33,241 bases of DNA, taken from NCBI GenBank assembly GCA_905221605.1, contig CAJNDS010001131.1, positions 1 to 33,241 of the forward strand, read 5' to 3'. The notes beneath the pieces are model-generated. The model was not told where the DNA came from, did not search any database, and was given only the letters and a program-made list of their open reading frames with translations. Shown one piece after another: positions 1-9,920 of this stretch (position 1 is its first letter; every line of letters begins with the position of its first letter). The stretch comes from Symbiodinium natans. Lineage: Eukaryota > Sar > Dinophyceae > Suessiales > Symbiodiniaceae. The position numbers and the translations under genes were made by a program.

Positions 1-59
1 AGGCCTGCGGCGAGCACCGAACACAGTAGAGAGGCTACGTTACGCGTTACCCGCGTGGT

Positions 60-1150
60 TCATATATAGACACACACGCACACAGAACAGGGAGATCGCA
101 GCAGAAACCCTGGCGCCTGGCGGGCCTTTCGACGCTCAGCTGGCGCCAGCATTGTGATCTTGTCCTCGACGTCCCGGTCCGACCAGGCGAGGCGGATCAT
201 GCTGCTATGGAAGTAGTATCCGTAGTCCGCTTTCCACTCGGGACCACAATCGACCTCCAACGGCCGCAGGGCCAGAACGGCTTCGCGAGTGAGGCCCCGC
301 AGCTGCCAGGGCACTTCCGCCGGCTGGGGCACCCAAGCTCTCTGGTCATCCGGCTTTGCGCAGTTTTTACACTTTTGGATGACGGATGCAATGCGCGGAG
401 AGCCGCTTCCTTGAGGTGTCGCGGCTGCACGGATCCACACGTGTCGCAGAGGTTCCAGGAGCCGTGCTATGGCCGCCGAACTGCTGGACGCAGCAGGCAA
501 GCCGGTGTCGTTCGGGACCACGTCGTGCACCGTCGTGTGCAAATCGTCGGACATGGGGTTCTTCCACTTCCAGGCCGCATGCTTGACCGTGCAGCAGCGA
601 GTCGGGAAGAACTTCCGTTGCACGTAGGCGCGGTCCGCCTTCACGCGAGCTGCGAGGGTGCCGGAGGCACCGTGACCGACAGCCGCCAAGAGAGGACCTC
701 CTCCGCCGTGTGTCTCTCGGCTAGATGGGGGACACGTGCCGGCCGCTGCACAGATGCCAGCAGTTCGCGTTGAAGCTCTGCAGGAAGAGACGCAAAGGCA
801 CTTTGCGTCTGCGCGGTCGCGTAGATTTCCGGCGCCACGCGCTGCCAGGTCTTGAGCAAGCGCACGACGTTCCCACGGCCGTGGGGACTGGCTGTCGTTG
901 CCTCAAGAGCCTCGAAGCTGCAAAAAAGACAGCGCCGCTGGAAGCGACCTCGGGCGCGGCCGCCCGAGCCATCGGCTGCAAACGAGCAAGTGCGTCCAGG
1001 CTGTCCCAGGCACCACGTCTGCGTGCCGCGAGTGCGGCCACGCAGGTTGATGGGCTCCGCGGGCGGCTCTGCGAGTAGCGCGAAGGCTGTACCGTCGGCG
1101 TCCAAGTCGATGCGCTGGGCGCAGGGCGCAGGCAGCGGCTGCGGAAACAT
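60..1150 (-). pseudogene. Putative Helitron/PIF1-type transposon protein, N-terminal region, frameshifted or intron-split
   Basis: Two minus-strand reading frames look like one protein. The upstream one runs from an ATG at 1150 to a stop at 641. It carries a CLFC pair and a run RTRGTQTWCLGQPGRTC. The downstream one covers 689-60 and carries KFFPTRCC, a CKNC pair, and the stretch VPQPAEVPWQLRGLT followed by RPLEVDCG and SSMIRLAWSDRDVEDKI. The sensible join needs a frame change near 645-660, so either a frameshift or a tiny intron is present. The 3' end runs into a GTGTGCGTGTGT-type sequence around 60-90, which looks like an intron donor. From memory, this order of Cys pairs and the RPLE/AW/VED block resembles the N-terminal part of large dinoflagellate ORFs annotated as Helitron or PIF1-helicase proteins. 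No helicase motifs fall inside the window, so the identity is tentative. The rest of the gene would lie left of position 1. Confidence 0.45.
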
Positions 1151-1450
1151 GGCTCCGTATTTACACGCAGGCGTGTTCTGCTATTGACTCGCTGAAAATT
1201 TTGCTACATCGGAAAGGCAGGGTAGGACACATCGTGGCACAGCAACGAACAGAGAAGCGTCGCCACCTGTGCCTTCGCTTTCAGCAGAGAGCGCACGAAT
1301 CGTTTTCCCGACAAGCGGCCGCCACATATGGCGCAGAGTCGTCGACGGTGAGACTATGCGTCAAAATGACATGGCAGACACGAGCAAGAAGCGCAAGAAA
1401 AAGCTGAATGCGAATCGAAGCAGTTAAATCGTTTCAGACTTTAGCAGCAA

Positions 1451-2288
1451 TCAGTTGTGCAAGTCCACAGCCTCATCGCGGTCAGAGTCGGGTTCCGAGG
1501 ACTCCAAGTCCAGTTGTGTCGCCCGTGGCGCCGCTGCTCCGGCAGGCTCCGCACGAGTACGAGGCCCGGCGGCCATCTGGGCAGACCACCAGGCCTCGAC
1601 CTCGGCCGCCACGCAGAGCAGGACGTCACACATGGCGCGCGCCAACACGTTCCAGATCGGGCGGTCCGCGATGGACATGATCTCGCTCTCCAGCCGCTGG
1701 AGTTGCGCGAAATGGGACTTCACTGGCTCCGGGACGGGCGCCACAAACTCGAGGAGGACGTCCTTTCCTGTCACGCCACATGGGCTGCGGCCGAGTTCCA
1801 CCCTGACAGAGGCAACCTCGTTCGCCAGCGCCCGCACATCCGCGAGCGGCCACAAGGTGAAAGAAGCGGTTTTGGCATCATCCGAGCGTACAGGCTTATC
1901 GCGCTCCACGACGACATCGGAGTCGGTGCTGAGGTCCGGCCCAGGGGTTGCAGCGCTGCCAGGCCGAGGCAGGGCGGTGCGTGATGCGGGGGCGCTTCTT
2001 CGCTGTGGGGCCCGTTGCGTCGGCACCCTGCTGAAGTTCGGCCAGGTCCGGCGTCACCTCTACCAGTAGTGCGGTCCTGCGTAGAGAAATCCCAGTTGGA
2101 AGCAACACGAGAATACACCGACCACAAGAACATCCTTGTGCCAGCCAATCTTGACGAACCACTGGATGTCTCCTCTTCTGGAGAAACTTCTGGCGCTTTG
2201 CCATCCCTTCCAGTGTCACCAATTGTCTCACTTCCAGCATCTTCAATGGGAATAGGGGATTCATTGATCCCTTGTTCACGTACCGCAT
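1451..2288 (-). CDS. Hypothetical minus-strand coding block, probably frameshifted
   Basis: I do not recognise this protein. The frame from 2026 to 1451 encodes about 190 residues. It has an Ala/Arg/Pro-rich start, a middle that looks like a real globular helix-rich segment (VRALANEVASVRVELGR, then QRLESEIMSIADRPIWNVLA), and an acidic end (LDLESSEPDSDRDEAVDLHN). Upstream on the same strand a different frame, 2288-1990, gives VTPDLAELQQGADATGP and a basic KKRPRITHR run. The two probably belong together through a frame change near 1990-2020. It points the same way as the transposon-like block at 60-1150 and lies upstream of it, so it could be an accessory exon or a separate gene. A 5' end cannot be fixed. 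Confidence 0.35.
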
Positions 2289-2299
2289 CTTCCTGTCCG

Positions 2300-2375
2300 A
2301 GAATCTCCAGGGGCCAGGGTCAGGGCCGGGAGGGGCCGGGAGGGGCAGGGCAGGGCCAGGGCCGGGCCGGATGCA
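2300..2375 (+). repeat. G-rich short tandem repeat
   Basis: Repeats of GGGCCAGGG, GGGCCGGGA and GGGGCAGGG follow one another here, giving many runs of three or four G on the plus strand. The tract could form a G-quadruplex. No gene is visible between about 2290 and 2660. That stretch contains this tract, a plain G/C-rich spacer, and one isolated TTTAGGG at 2504-2510. Confidence 0.6.
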
Positions 2376-2659
2376 GAAGTGCAGAAACCAGAAAGGGCTT
2401 TTTGGCAGAGCCCTGCCTGCCCCAACAAAACGGCCCCTAGTCCCCTCAGCCCAGCGGACGGGGGTGATGGACCAGGGGTCTCAAGGGGCCGTCCCAGCTT
2501 GGGGTTTAGGGTATAATATAATGCACTGTGCCTGCCTACAAGAAAGCCAGCCTGGAGGCCAGCTCGGTCGCCCGCCTGGGGCTCCCTCGCAGGGTCTCAC
2601 TGAGCGCTCGACCAGCGCCCACCTACCCCAAAAGACAAGAGAGTGGGGTGGCGGGCGGG

Positions 2660-2786
2660 TTTAGGGTTTAGGGTTTAGGGTTTAGGGTTTAGGGTTTAGG
2701 GTTTAGGGTTTAGGGTTTAGGGTTTAGGGTTTAGGGTTTAGGGTTTAGGGTTTGGGGTTTAGGGTTTAGGGTTTAGGGTTTAGGTT
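2660..2786 (+). repeat. Interstitial telomere-type (TTTAGGG)n tract, about 18 units
   Basis: The TTTAGGG heptamer, the telomere type reported for dinoflagellates and plants, repeats almost perfectly, with one TTTGGGG variant near 2751. On the plus strand TTTAGGG reads toward higher coordinates, as at a right chromosome end, yet sequence continues for more than 30 kb beyond it. The tract is therefore interstitial. It borders the zinc-finger pseudogene segment on its left. Confidence 0.95.
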
Positions 2787-2908
2787 TCCCACCCCCTGCT
2801 TAGGCAGGCATCCACCCAACTTTTCTCCCTTTAGGGTTTCGGGCTAACGCCCTATTTTCCCCCCCCCTGCTTTGATCCCTGCTTTGATCGGTTGGGCAGG
2901 AGGTTGCC

Positions 2909-4806
2909 GTGGCTGTGGGTGGTCAGGGGCGAACAGAGGAGGCACAGAGGGTCAAGGGGGTCGGGGCCAGGATCTTTGACAGCACGAAGGGGTATCCTGG
3001 TGAAGGACCGGACAATGGTGACGATTTTTCCTCTACGAGGAACTTACCCTGGATCTCTGAAGATTACCTCGACGAAGTGATGTCAAAAAAGATGGAAAGG
3101 TCTTCAGATATGGATGGGTTGGATGGGTTTGTTCCGGAAAGCGAGGGACAGTCGGAAAAGGTAGAGGTGGAGAATGTTACTGCCTCTAGAATTCTTATGG
3201 CTCTTTGGAAAAAGGGATATAGAGCTGGGTATAGGAGGTTGTGTCGTTCGAATGTATCTGGATGCAAGGTTGGAGCAATGAAACATCCAATCAAAAGGGT
3301 GCAGAAGATCGGCGCTAGAAAGAAAATGTTCAATGTTTTTGGATCGTCTCAGCATGGCTCAGGAGCTGGTGGAAAACCAATCATGAAGGTGGTAGGACCA
3401 AGGCCAGGTTTTCCAGCTGTACTCAAAGCATCAAATACTGATAGCACCTTGGATGAAGGGAGCAGTTCTCAGGCACATGGCAATGTTCATGTAGGGCAGA
3501 ATCGCCCTATGGACCGGTACGAGGCGGAGCGTTTGGAGAAGAGGAAGAAAGGCTTCTGCTATTGGTTCAGCAGGGGAAAAGATCGCTGCAAATTTGGTGA
3601 AAATTGCAAATTCATCCATATTCAGAAGATGATGTGGTGCTACAATCGTATTGGTGCAAGTACTATGTGGCTGGGAGACACTGCTTCTCTGGAGAGAACT
3701 GTAAGTTCTCACACAATGCAACTGGTGTAAGGTGTATCCAGTTTGCTCAGTCTGGGAAGTGCCGTTATGGGGACAAGTGTGTCTTTGCGCATGGTGATCC
3801 GCTGGATGAACAGAGGCCAAGGTCTCCAAGGACGCCCCCAAGGGATGGTCCAAGGAGAAGTTCTGGTACAAGAGGTGGAGGGAAGGAGATCTCTCCTGAA
3901 CGGTTTGATGAAGAAGAGGAGGATTTCATGGTTTATGACGATGATACCAAAATGGTAGAACTGCTGATGGAGGCGATTTCATTTATGTCCAATGGCAAGT
4001 CAGATTTGGCTCGTGCAGAGGCGGACCCAGTGTTCAAACTCCTGAAGTTCAATGGAGATGCTGAACAGATGGATACAGAATGGTGTTCATGGACCACTGG
4101 TATGCTGTCCTTGCTGGAACTTCACGAAATAGTGAAGTCGTATGAGGTTTCGCTGGCGGAGGTGGAAGAATGGGTCAATGACCTGAGGATATGGTTTGAG
4201 CGAGCCAACGTGGAAGAAGAGAGAGATCCCAAAAGGGGCAAAAAGAGGTCCCTAGAAAGGGAGTCCAGCAAGGATACTCCTGCCGAAAAGGAGGTGGTTG
4301 GAACTTCGGAGACGGATGTTGCCGTTAAGGAAGAGGTGAAAAAGGCCAAAAAGAAGAGGAAAACTGCAGCTAGCGAGATCCTTATACTCTTATGGTTCCA
4401 AAGCCGAAGAAGATGCCGGCGAACATTGAGAAGGGTGGATCATCATCCAATGCGGTGGTTTCTGCAGGGGAAAAAGCCTCTTCGAGAATGCGCGCAAAGT
4501 CAAGCGTCGTGGGAAAGACGAAGAAGAAGGAGAAAAGTCAAAGCCCCAAGAAGGAAGAGGTGGTAGTGGTGAAAGGTCCTGAGGAAAAGGATCGTTCCTC
4601 TGATGTGGATGCGCAAGTGTCTACCACTGTGGATGCAGAGCTGGGTCAATCTTGCCAAGCAATTGAGGACGCGAAGAGAGAAGGATTTGGTATCCTCAAT
4701 TCAAAGGTGCGCGCAGGATCCTGTTCTTACAGTGTCGGACCTGGAGTATGTTCTGCTACGACTTCACCTAAGCATCGATGCCCACCGGAAGAAGAAGAAG
4801 GGATGA
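2909..4806 (+). pseudogene. CCCH zinc-finger protein pseudogene, three frame breaks
   Basis: Three CX8CX5CX3H zinc fingers are encoded in a row. Finger 1 (CYWFSRGKDRCKFGENCKFIH) spans about 3557-3619, finger 2 (CKYYVAGRHCFSGENCKFSH) about 3652-3711, and finger 3 (CIQFAQSGKCRYGDKCVFAH) about 3733-3792. Such tandem fingers bind RNA. Finger 1 lies in a different frame from fingers 2 and 3, so a frame break falls between 3613 and 3650. A second break lies near 4370-4395 and a third near 4600-4650. The final frame ends at TGA 4806 after LRLHLSIDAHRKKKKG. Downstream of the fingers come an acidic region, a helical region with WVNDLRIWFERANVEEE, and long Lys/Glu/Ser-rich stretches. Codon use is visibly more AT-rich than in neighbouring genes. 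Three breaks argue for a decayed copy. CCCH fingers also occur in first ORFs of some LINE retrotransposons, but no reverse transcriptase was seen here. Confidence 0.75.
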
Positions 4807-5429
4807 CTGGAGGGTATTGATGAGGGAATGGTTTGTATTTCTCTTTCTGAAGACAGGTGCGCTGGAACAGCCAATGTGCTGAAAATATGGTGGTTACTAT
4901 TAAGGGTATGGAAATCCCTGATAGTAGAAGTCAGTAGCCTTTTGCGTAGCGAAGACCACGGTTCGTGGTGAAGAAGACTGAAGAGTCTTCAATGACAAGA
5001 GAATCATGGTGAAAAAAGATTCTCTGTGGTAAAAGGTGTTTAGCCAATGTGCTATAAATTCGTCCTGGATGACGTAAAACCATAATGTGCATTCCAAGCA
5101 GCTGGCTGCTGCCCTAATGGCAGTTTTTGGCCAAAAGTCTGCACCTCCAGTTTGTATTGTGAAAAAGGGTTGGTGTTGAAGGATGAAGGGTCAATGTGCT
5201 TGATAACCTTTGTGGCTCAAGAATGGCCACTAACAACGGCTGTTCAAAGCGAAAAGTAGTGCCCTGGGGCTTGGGGTTGGGGATGGTGTCTGGTAACTTT
5301 GGTAAGGATATCCCCCTCTCTCCTTCGGGTGCTCTTGTTTGGATCTGGGTTGTGTTCTTCGGTTCAGGGAGTTCATTTAGGCAGCCAAGGGTTGAGATTC
5401 TTTCCTTTCCCCTTTCGGTTGCCCCCGTA
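4807..5429. other. Non-coding 3' part of the zinc-finger segment
   Basis: No convincing ORF is present. The base composition stays similar to the preceding pseudogene and lower in GC than the sequence after 5462. The phrase CAATGTGCT recurs at about 4872, 5047 and 5192. The stretch ends in a pyrimidine-rich run before the CCCTAAA tract, so it reads as the 3' untranslated part of the inserted segment. Confidence 0.4.
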
Positions 5430-5461
5430 CCCTAAACCCTAAACCCTAAACCCTAAACCCT
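5430..5461 (-). repeat. Short interstitial (CCCTAAA)n tract
   Basis: About four and a half CCCTAAA units lie here, in the opposite orientation to the 2660-2786 tract. The two tracts thus face each other across the zinc-finger pseudogene. The tract passes directly into TATACCCCGCGCGGGGCT, which has a close relative beside the CCCTAAA tract at 33137. Confidence 0.9.
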
Positions 5462-5496
5462 ATACCCCGCGCGGGGCTGTTGGGGAGTTTTGGGGG

Positions 5497-5658
5497 GTTG
5501 TGCCAGTTGCGTTGCGGGCCCAACAGGCAAGATTTCTCAGGCTAAATGGCACATTTGCTCCAGATCGCCGTGCAGCACAGAACTGGAACCGCGCCAGATT
5601 GAGCCTGTTGTGGTGTGCGCTGGGAGGCGGACTCGACAAACAAGCACTCCTGGCACAA
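5497..5658. mobile_element. Putative 162-bp element with 10-bp inverted termini
   Basis: The left end GTTGTGCCAG (5497-5506) and the right end CTGGCACAAC (5649-5658) are exact reverse complements. The right end is followed by TAG, as in the similar 96-bp element at 32939-33034. Both termini are copies of the window-wide CTGGCRCAA motif. No ORF fits inside and no clear target-site duplication was found. The mobile nature is inferred. Confidence 0.45.
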
Positions 5659-5754
5659 CTAGCCCAAAAAGGCTCCGGGGGGGGGGGGGGGGGGGGAGGA
5701 CAGCGCAAACATATAAGCCACGCCACTCCTGGCACAATTCCGCGAAATGGGGCG

Positions 5755-5782
5755 TGGCACATGCTGGTATCAGCATGTGCCA
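5755..5782. repeat. Perfect 12-bp inverted repeat (hairpin)
   Basis: TGGCACATGCTG at 5755-5766 and its exact reverse complement CAGCATGTGCCA at 5771-5782 are separated by GTAT. It starts about 25 bases after a CTCCTGGCACAAT motif copy. The region 5462-6104 otherwise holds no gene. It has a poly-G run near 5679-5697, two plus-strand motif copies (5651, 5730) and an (AT)n run at about 6047-6062. Confidence 0.7.
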
Positions 5783-6104
5783 GCAGGTCAAGGGGTCCAT
5801 GCGAACAGGCCGGGGGTTCTGACAGGTGTGTGCCTTTTGAACCGAGTTTTGCAGACCTTCCGTCCAAGTTTTTCGGCTCGAACTGTTTGTTTTGTTTTCC
5901 TTGTGCAGCGTCTCTCTCCAACCAACTCTCTTGCATGTCTGCTTGTTGTAGAGTTTTTTTCTTGCCGACGCTATGGCTCCATCTCCTGGTGTTTGCTCGA
6001 GGCGGGGATCGCTTGCGTCCGACGTATGTCATCTGTTGTCCTCGAGTATATATATATATATAATTAATCCACGTCTGTCTGTTTGTGTTCGCGTGCACGT
6101 AGGC

Positions 6105-6227
6105 TTCTGACTCCTGGCGCAATCCCGAGGTCCGACGCGTCCCCGTGATTGCACGGCATCGCTGCTGCCTTGTCCTCATTCTTGCCGAGTGGCCTTGTGA
6201 TATATAAATCCTGAATTTGATGACTCA

Positions 6228-6326
<99 letters not shown>

Positions 6327-6677
6327 GGACCGCTTTCGTCCCAGGTCTAGACCTCTTCGCTCGCTGCGAGCCGGGCCCTCATCCCCAGCCTCTCCCACCT
6401 TCCCTTGTCCTCCCTCAACCTTTTGGTCCAGTGCCTGGTGTTTGGGCAGGTTCTGGGTTGTAGGTTTTGGGTTGCCTTGCCCTTTCCCGGAGCCCGCGCC
6501 CCATGCTGTGGCCAGGCAACGGCCTCTTATCAACGGTGTCTTGCGGCGACGCTCCCGAGTGCCTGGGCCCCGTTTCATTTGCCAGGTTTGCACCTATAGG
6601 CCACACTGTGTCTGCGTTTAGGAGAGAAAGCAGGGGGCTCTGAGGGTTTGATGCCTGGTTTGTACATATATACATAC

Positions 6678-6712
<35 letters not shown>

Positions 6713-6728
6713 CATATATGTATGTATA

Positions 6729-6759
<31 letters not shown>

Positions 6760-6829
6760 GGCTTGTTCGTGGCTTCCATCGCGGGTGCCTTGTGCCTCTG
6801 CTCCTGGCGCAATCCCGAAGTCCTTCGCA
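6105..6829 (+). repeat. Dispersed ~0.7 kb repeat, copy A
   Basis: This block starts with TTCTGACTCCTGGCGCAATC and ends with CTCCTGGCGCAATCCCGAAG plus TCCTTCGCAC, so the CTCCTGGCGCAA motif sits near both ends in the same orientation (6115, 6805). Between them, in order, are a ~90-bp unique part, TGACTCAGAG, (GA)n at about 6230-6325, a C/T-rich ~300-bp part, (AT)n at about 6660-6760, and GTTCGTGGCTTCCATCGCGG. Copy B at 9968-10705 matches nearly base for base outside the microsatellites. The low-complexity ORFs read here (poly Glu/Arg, Ser/Leu, Tyr/Ile) are microsatellite artefacts. Confidence 0.85.
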
Positions 6830-6865
6830 CCTTCTCCGCGTAACCTTCACTTTGGGCTCATCGGC

Positions 6866-7609
6866 ATGTCAAAGCCAGAAGTTAGGCCTAGGCCAATCGC
6901 TGCCATGTCGCCTAAACGAGTGAACAAGAGGCCCGCGTGCGGACCATCTATACTTCGACGGGGTCGTTTCCATGCTGATGCACCCAGGCCCTCCGCGGAG
7001 CTCCCCTCATCTGCAGAGCTCTCTGGCGACGATGGAGACGTGCGCAGCTTAAGCGCTCGAGGGGCCCGAAGGGCCACCGCAGGATCTACGACCTCGACAA
7101 GCTCGGCGGCGCGCACGGCAGCTGCGTTGGCTCGAGGCATGGCGGCTCGGCCAACGGGCAGGAGCCTTGGACCTGGGGGTCCCCCACCTCCTACTCCGAT
7201 ACGAGCAGATGAATCCGAGACCGCTGCCGGCACAGGTGGCACGAATCATGCGGGAGGTGCTCCTTTGCTGAGGCCCTCTATCAGACCACACCCCCCGAGC
7301 GACGACGCCTCGCCTCGACCCTTGGGCCCTCCGCCACCTGCCCCTGCTGCTGTGGCGCTTGACAGATCTTTCATTCTGCCCTCCGGATCGCGCATCCTGG
7401 TCCTTGTGTCAGGAACCAGACATGGCTGGCATGTCACCACGCAGCCTATTCACGTCGGGGCCACAGGACCGCCGCACCTTCTGGAGTCATCGACAGAGCT
7501 GGAGCCCCCATCAGACAGCACAACGGCTCCTACAGAGCACGTGGTCCTGGTGCCAGGGTCCCCAGGCACGCCACCGGTCCTTGAGGATAGGTCAGAGGAT
7601 GGAGCCTGA
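6866..7609 (+). CDS. Hypothetical Pro/Ala/Ser-rich protein, 247 aa
   Basis: The ORF runs from ATG 6866 (MSKPEVRPRP) to TGA 7609 without interruption. I do not recognise it. It starts with a basic segment (MSPKRVNKRPACGPSILRRGR) that could act as a nuclear signal. It continues with a disordered Ser/Ala/Pro-rich middle and has one short hydrophobic stretch, SFILPSGSRILVLVSG. The C terminus is acidic (LEDRSEDGA). The start is chosen because upstream codons derive from the (AT)n run and repeat copy A, which ends only 36 bases before it. It may be one exon of a larger gene. Real expression is unproven. Confidence 0.4.
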   Translation: MSKPEVRPRPIAAMSPKRVNKRPACGPSILRRGRFHADAPRPSAELPSSAELSGDDGDVRSLSARGARRATAGSTTSTSSAARTAAALARGMAARPTGRSLGPGGPPPPTPIRADESETAAGTGGTNHAGGAPLLRPSIRPHPPSDDASPRPLGPPPPAPAAVALDRSFILPSGSRILVLVSGTRHGWHVTTQPIHVGATGPPHLLESSTELEPPSDSTTAPTEHVVLVPGSPGTPPVLEDRSEDGA

Positions 7610-7726
7610 TTGCAGACATGCGCGCAGCAAAAGCCTGGACCTTTCGCAAGAAGACAAAAGACGAGGGGTCGACATCCTTTCTCAGACCTTTCATAGCCCG
7701 CTTGTGCCCTCTCACGTGTGCAACTC

Positions 7727-7759
<33 letters not shown>

Positions 7760-8288
7760 TACCCACTCTGCACTCAGGCCGATGGGCGGAGATGCAATCT
7801 GGGCCTCTGCCTGAGTTTTCCTCACTTTTGTGCCCCTGCTCCTGGCGCAATATATAATATGCGATACAAAAGCCCAGTGCTGTGCGCGGTGAGAAGTTCC
7901 ATAAGCTGTGAGGCATCACACTACACTGTGCTCCATTCTGAGCACTTGCACTCTTGCGTGAGTTGCCCGCCGCAGGCACATTGGTGTAAAGCCACAGGCA
8001 CTTGTACTGCACAGCATTGGCCTGCTTCCTTGTTTAGGGTATATGTACATATATACGCATATATGATTATATATGTATATATATATATAGGGTTTAGGAT
8101 CTAGGGTTTAGGGTTTAGGGTCTAGGGTTTAGGGTGTTGGGTTTAGGGTTTAGGGTTCAGGGTTCTGACACTGGGCGCAATCCCGAGGCCTTCTTTCCCT
8201 TTCCTCCTCTCCTCTCCTCTCCCCCTTGGTCTGGGGCTTTCGGTGGTGTTGTGTTCGGGCTGGCCGCAGTTTTCGCTTGCTTGCAGCC
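7610..8288. other. Repeat-rich spacer with (AT)n and degenerate TTTAGGG tract
   Basis: No gene is supported. The stretch contains (AT)n at 7731-7755, a motif copy CTCCTGGCGCAA at 7839-7850 followed directly by TATATAATATG, a second AT-rich run at 8040-8090, and a degenerate TTTAGGG tract at about 8087-8166. That tract passes into TTCTGACACTGGGCGCAATC, a diverged motif copy at 8163-8182. A pyrimidine-rich stretch precedes the next ORF. Confidence 0.7.
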
Positions 8289-9092
8289 ATGGCACGCTGC
8301 TGTTTTCTGCTCCTGCCATTCTTCTGGACTGGATCGATCGTGATCATGCTGCAATTCCATGAGGGCTCGGCGGCACCCAAGAGCCAGTCTGCTGAGACCT
8401 GGTTGAGTGGAGATACGGGCGTCGCAGAAGCTGGAAATGGGATTGAGCAGCTGTCGGCAGGCCTACCCAGTGCCCCGGTGTGCGACGAGACATATCTGGG
8501 GGCCACGATCTTGGAAGATGGTCAAGTCAGTGGCTTATGGGTTCCAGCAGGAATCAATGGCACGGCTTCCACCGCTGGAGACGCCACAGTCGTGACCGAG
8601 ACAGCTGCGGATCAGGAAGACCCTGGAATGGTTGAGAACAATGCGAGATGGAGGGCTGAAGATCAAGCCCTCGGGCGCCGACCAAAATGTCGACCCCAAC
8701 CTCGCCCTACTTCCTCATCGTCACTGCTGCCTGGGCTTCTGCACGATATCCCACCTCCTCATGTTGAAACGGCGGCCCATGCTGGTGGAAGCACCTGCTC
8801 TACGTCAAGCCAAGACAGCATCCTGACTGACTGGGAATCAGGCTCGCAACCTACAGAGGAACCTTCGGCAAGCCCAACGGAAGCTGGGGCACCGCACGAT
8901 GGCGAGCCTCATGGACCAGGAACGATGCATGGAGCTACGATTGCATCACAGGCAGTCCAGGCCAGCCCCATCGTGCATCACTTCGGAGTCCAGGTCAGTG
9001 CCGAGGACATCGAGGCCACGTATCGCCGTGTTCAAGAGCAGCGGCAGAAGCGCCTGCCTGTGCCACTTCACAAGAGGCGTCGCACAGGATGA
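8289..9092 (+). CDS. Hypothetical secreted or membrane-anchored low-complexity protein, 267 aa
   Basis: The ORF begins at ATG 8289 and ends at TGA 9092. The N terminus MARCCFLLLPFFWTGSIVIM is strongly hydrophobic after a single Arg, so it looks like a signal peptide or signal anchor. The rest is Ser/Pro/Glu-rich and largely disordered. A short predicted helix lies near the end (VSAEDIEATYRRVQEQRQKR), and the tail is basic (PLHKRRRTG). I do not recognise the family. A longer reading from upstream is possible but passes through C/T-rich repeat DNA, so ATG 8289 is preferred. Confidence 0.45.
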   Translation: MARCCFLLLPFFWTGSIVIMLQFHEGSAAPKSQSAETWLSGDTGVAEAGNGIEQLSAGLPSAPVCDETYLGATILEDGQVSGLWVPAGINGTASTAGDATVVTETAADQEDPGMVENNARWRAEDQALGRRPKCRPQPRPTSSSSLLPGLLHDIPPPHVETAAHAGGSTCSTSSQDSILTDWESGSQPTEEPSASPTEAGAPHDGEPHGPGTMHGATIASQAVQASPIVHHFGVQVSAEDIEATYRRVQEQRQKRLPVPLHKRRRTG

Positions 9093-9297
9093 CGTGGAGA
9101 CACTCGGTGCCCCTGTTCTGTGCCTGATCCGAAAGACGTGAAGGAACCGGCCCCTTCATCGGCAAGCTCGTCTTCTATGAGCCGGAGCAGGTCGAGATCA
9201 CCTCGTGAACCTTGACTTGTTCGCCTTCGGCAAGTGATCGTAGTGAGAAAGGAGTGTCTCTGCAGTCTTGCATGCACTTGATTGCCGTTTTTCTCCT

Positions 9298-9796
9298 GCG
9301 ATCTGTAAATTCTGAATTGATGGCTCAGAGGGAGAGAGAGACAGAGGGAGAGAGAGGGAGAGACGGACCGCTTTCGTCCCAGGTCTAGACCACTTCGCTC
9401 ACTGCGAGCCGGGCCCTCATCCCCAGCCTCTCCCACCTTCCCTTGTCCTCCCTCACAACCTTTGCCTGCCCCTCTCCTCCACCCCTCCTCCCCGGAACCT
9501 GAGCGTCCCGCCCACCCTTGTCCTTCCCTTATATATACCCAGGTATAAACCCGACGGTTGTAGGTTCCACGCTGTGGCCAGGCAACAGCCCACGGTGTCT
9601 CGCGGCGACGCTCCCGAGTGCCTGAACCCCATCTCATTTGCCAGATTTGCACCTAGGCCACTATGTGTCTGCGTTGGAGAGAACGAAGGGGGCGCTAGGG
9701 TATATATGATGGCTGCCTTTTTTTCCAGATATATAGGGCCTGTTCGTGGCTTCCATCGCGAGTGCCTTGTGCCCCTGTTCCTGGCGCAATCCCCTC
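9298..9796 (+). repeat. Dispersed repeat, diverged copy C
   Basis: This copy shares the blocks of copies A and B from TGGCTCAGAGGGAGAGAGAG through GACGGACCGCTTTCGTCCCA to GTTCGTGGCTTCCATCGCGA, and ends at the motif CCTGGCGCAATCCC (motif at 9782). It has a much shorter GA run and an added C/T-rich piece near 9465-9530. The gap 9093-9297 before it and 9797-9919 after it hold no supported gene. Confidence 0.7.
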
Positions 9797-9920
9797 TTCT
9801 CTTTCTTTCCAGTGGATTTGCCGTTTGTCGTAGCTTGTAGCTGCAGAGTTTATAGACCGTCCCGCTCCGCAGTGCCACGGTAGCTCGCCATGACACGCCT
9901 CCTTTTCTGCAGTTTTCTTG

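Noticed and set aside
5204-5216. Relic of the dinoflagellate spliced leader (TTTGTGGCTCAAG)
   Set aside because: Only TGGCTCAAG agrees with the end of the spliced leader; the upstream part does not match and no gene start follows.
6217-6621. ORFs of Arg/Glu, Ser/Leu or Tyr/Ile repeats here and at 10080, 23102, 29774 and 29915
   Set aside because: They are translations of (GA)n, (CT)n and (AT)n microsatellites, open on both strands.
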